A DNA stretch of 64,000 nt, from assembly GCF_905175375.1 (NCBI RefSeq), contig NZ_CAJIMS010000001.1, positions 1,178,001 through 1,242,000 on the forward strand, written 5' to 3'. Positions 62,875 to 64,000 of the stretch are shown here, piece by piece. The stretch is from Chryseobacterium aquaeductus. Lineage in GTDB: Bacteria > Bacteroidota > Bacteroidia > Flavobacteriales > Weeksellaceae. The notes under the pieces are model-generated. The model saw only the letters and a program-made list of their open reading frames with translations, was not told the DNA's origin and did not search any database. Position 1 is the stretch's first letter. Each line of letters opens with the position of its first letter. A program made the translations under genes and the position numbers.

Positions 62875-63504
62875 ATGAATTATTTGGAAGCTTTAAGCAG
62901 AAGATATTCTGTGAAAAAATTTAATCCCGAAATGATCATTCCGCAGGAGACACTTCTCAATATTCTTGAGTCAGGAAAGCTTGCGGCAAGTTCTCAAGGA
63001 CTTCAGCCCTATAAAATATTCGTAGTTGAAAGCAGTGAAATGAAAGAGAAACTCATCCCGGCTTTCTACAATCCTTCACAAATTTCTACCTGCTCTCATC
63101 TCGTTGTGCTTGTTTCAAAAAAAAGCATGGATGAAACTTATCTGGATGGATATTTCAACCATATTTCTGAAGTCCGCGAGCATCCTTTAGAAAATCTGAA
63201 TCTTTTCAGAAAAAGCATTACAAATCATTTTAGCAGACAAGAACACGATGATGTTCTTAACTGGGCAGAAAAGCAATCCTACATTGTTTTGGCAAATTTG
63301 ATGTATGCTGCGGCAATAGAAAATATCGACACCTGTCCGATGGAAGGCTTCAGACAAGATACAATAGAAGAAATTCTTGAAATTGATCCCGAAAAAGAAA
63401 GAGTAACGGTAACGCTGGCATTAGGCTATCGTTCTGAGGAAGATGAGTTTCAGCACATGAAAAAAGTAAGGAAACCAAACGAAAAATTGTTTAAATTTAT
63501 TTAA
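62875..63504 (+). CDS. Nitroreductase family FMN-dependent oxidoreductase (NfsB-like)
   Basis: A 209-residue flavoprotein. ATG at 62875 gives the typical start (NYLEALSRRYSVKKFNPEMI), followed by AASSQGLQPYKIFVVE (FMN phosphate-binding SS-x-x-x-QPW-type), VLANLMYAAAIENIDTCPMEGF and LALGYRSEED. A longer frame from GTG at 62791 would start inside a terminator hairpin and is rejected. It probably reduces quinones or nitro compounds with NAD(P)H. Confidence 0.92.
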   Translation: MNYLEALSRRYSVKKFNPEMIIPQETLLNILESGKLAASSQGLQPYKIFVVESSEMKEKLIPAFYNPSQISTCSHLVVLVSKKSMDETYLDGYFNHISEVREHPLENLNLFRKSITNHFSRQEHDDVLNWAEKQSYIVLANLMYAAAIENIDTCPMEGFRQDTIEEILEIDPEKERVTVTLALGYRSEEDEFQHMKKVRKPNEKLFKFI

Positions 63505-63535
63505 TTATTTTAGACGATTGTCTTAAAGCAAAAAT

Positions 63536-64000
63536 ATGATAAAAGCGGATGTCTTAGTTATTGGTTCGGGTATTTCCGGACTTTCTTATGCCATAAAAAT
63601 TTCTGAACAGCTTCCCGATGCCAAAATAATCATCGTAACAAAATCTGACGAAGACGAAAGCAATACCAAGTACGCTCAAGGCGGCTTGGCGGTAGTAACG
63701 GATTCTAAAAATGACAATTTCGAAAAACACATCGAAGATACGATGCGTGCCGGAGATGGCGAAAACAAACGCAATGTTGTAGAAATGGTTGTGAGAGAAG
63801 CCCCGGCAAGATTCAACGAAATTGTAGAATGGGGAGCAAATTTTGATATGAAGAATGGCGAATTCGCATTAGGAAGAGAAGGTGGGCATACCGAAAACAG
63901 AATTGTACATCACAAAGACATCACAGGTTTTGAGATTGAAAGAGCTTTACTGGCAACCGCAAAAAACAGTCCGAATATCGAAATACTTGATCACCATTAC
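63536..64000 (+). CDS. nadB: L-aspartate oxidase (partial, runs off the right edge)
   Basis: First enzyme of de novo NAD synthesis. It makes iminoaspartate from aspartate. The first 155 residues are present: the FAD-binding start ADVLVIGSGISGLSYA (GSGISG at 10-15), the YAQGGLAVV segment that holds the flavin, and FALGREGGHTENRIVHHKDITG with the active-site Arg and His. No stop occurs before 64000. It lies 31 bases after the nitroreductase gene. Confidence 0.93.
   Translation, partial: MIKADVLVIGSGISGLSYAIKISEQLPDAKIIIVTKSDEDESNTKYAQGGLAVVTDSKNDNFEKHIEDTMRAGDGENKRNVVEMVVREAPARFNEIVEWGANFDMKNGEFALGREGGHTENRIVHHKDITGFEIERALLATAKNSPNIEILDHHY

Noticed and set aside
1..64000. CRISPR arrays, tRNA or rRNA genes, insertion sequences, integrases or toxin-antitoxin pairs
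   Set aside because: No regularly spaced direct repeats, cloverleaf-like segment, transposase or integrase motif was seen on either strand.

Overview
The window looks like a chromosomal segment of a Flavobacteriia species, most probably Chryseobacterium or a close Weeksellaceae relative. The evidence is the AT-rich DNA, promoters of the Bacteroidetes form (-7 box TAnnTTTG, with few Shine-Dalgarno sites), several T9SS type B sorting proteins, a short NusA without C-terminal repeats, and an IF-2 with a long Pro/Gly/Gln linker. No rRNA, tRNA, CRISPR array, insertion sequence or prophage gene was seen.

Layout. (1) 1-5100: the end of an unknown gene, then the minus-strand rimP-nusA-infB translation/transcription operon, with a terminator-like hairpin in its leader. 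(2) 5389-29899: a long plus-strand surface-polysaccharide locus. It starts with nucleotide-sugar genes (UDP-glucose dehydrogenase, rmlB, rmlA) and an ABC exporter (Wzm/Wzt type). A GDP-sugar block follows: GT10, FkbM methyltransferase, fcl/colC-like, a ColD-like PLP dehydratase, GT11 and gmd. After it come many GT2/GT4 glycosyltransferases, methyltransferases, an AsnB-type amidotransferase and a GT-D fold transferase. (3) 29891-34594: five minus-strand genes (GNAT, FemAB-like, polytopic membrane protein, GtrB-like, methyltransferase). (4) 34700-39045: a plus-strand block of three glycosyltransferases and two hexapeptide acyltransferases. (5) 39199-42620: two beta-carbonic anhydrases around a SulP transporter and a small exported protein. 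(6) 42701-48803: minus-strand pth, two related lipoproteins and mfd. (7) 49055-53278: small lipoproteins, a small repeat-bearing exported protein, a GH3-family protein and an MFS transporter. (8) 53369-62613: three paralogous T9SS-secreted adhesin-like proteins surrounding dnaB, a small unknown gene and rnhA. (9) 62875-64000: nitroreductase and the start of nadB.

How the genes fit together. The polysaccharide locus can supply UDP-glucuronate, dTDP-4-keto-6-deoxyglucose, GDP-4-keto-6-deoxymannose and from it GDP-L-fucose and/or, through the ColD-like enzyme, GDP-L-colitose. The Wzt has a C-terminal extension of the glycan-recognition type, and no Wzx or Wzy is visible, so export is probably ABC-dependent. 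The carbonic anhydrase/SulP block looks like a bicarbonate supply unit. The most notable regulatory pattern is a perfect -7 box ending 4-5 bases before the start codon in five unrelated genes, which predicts leaderless or nearly leaderless transcripts.
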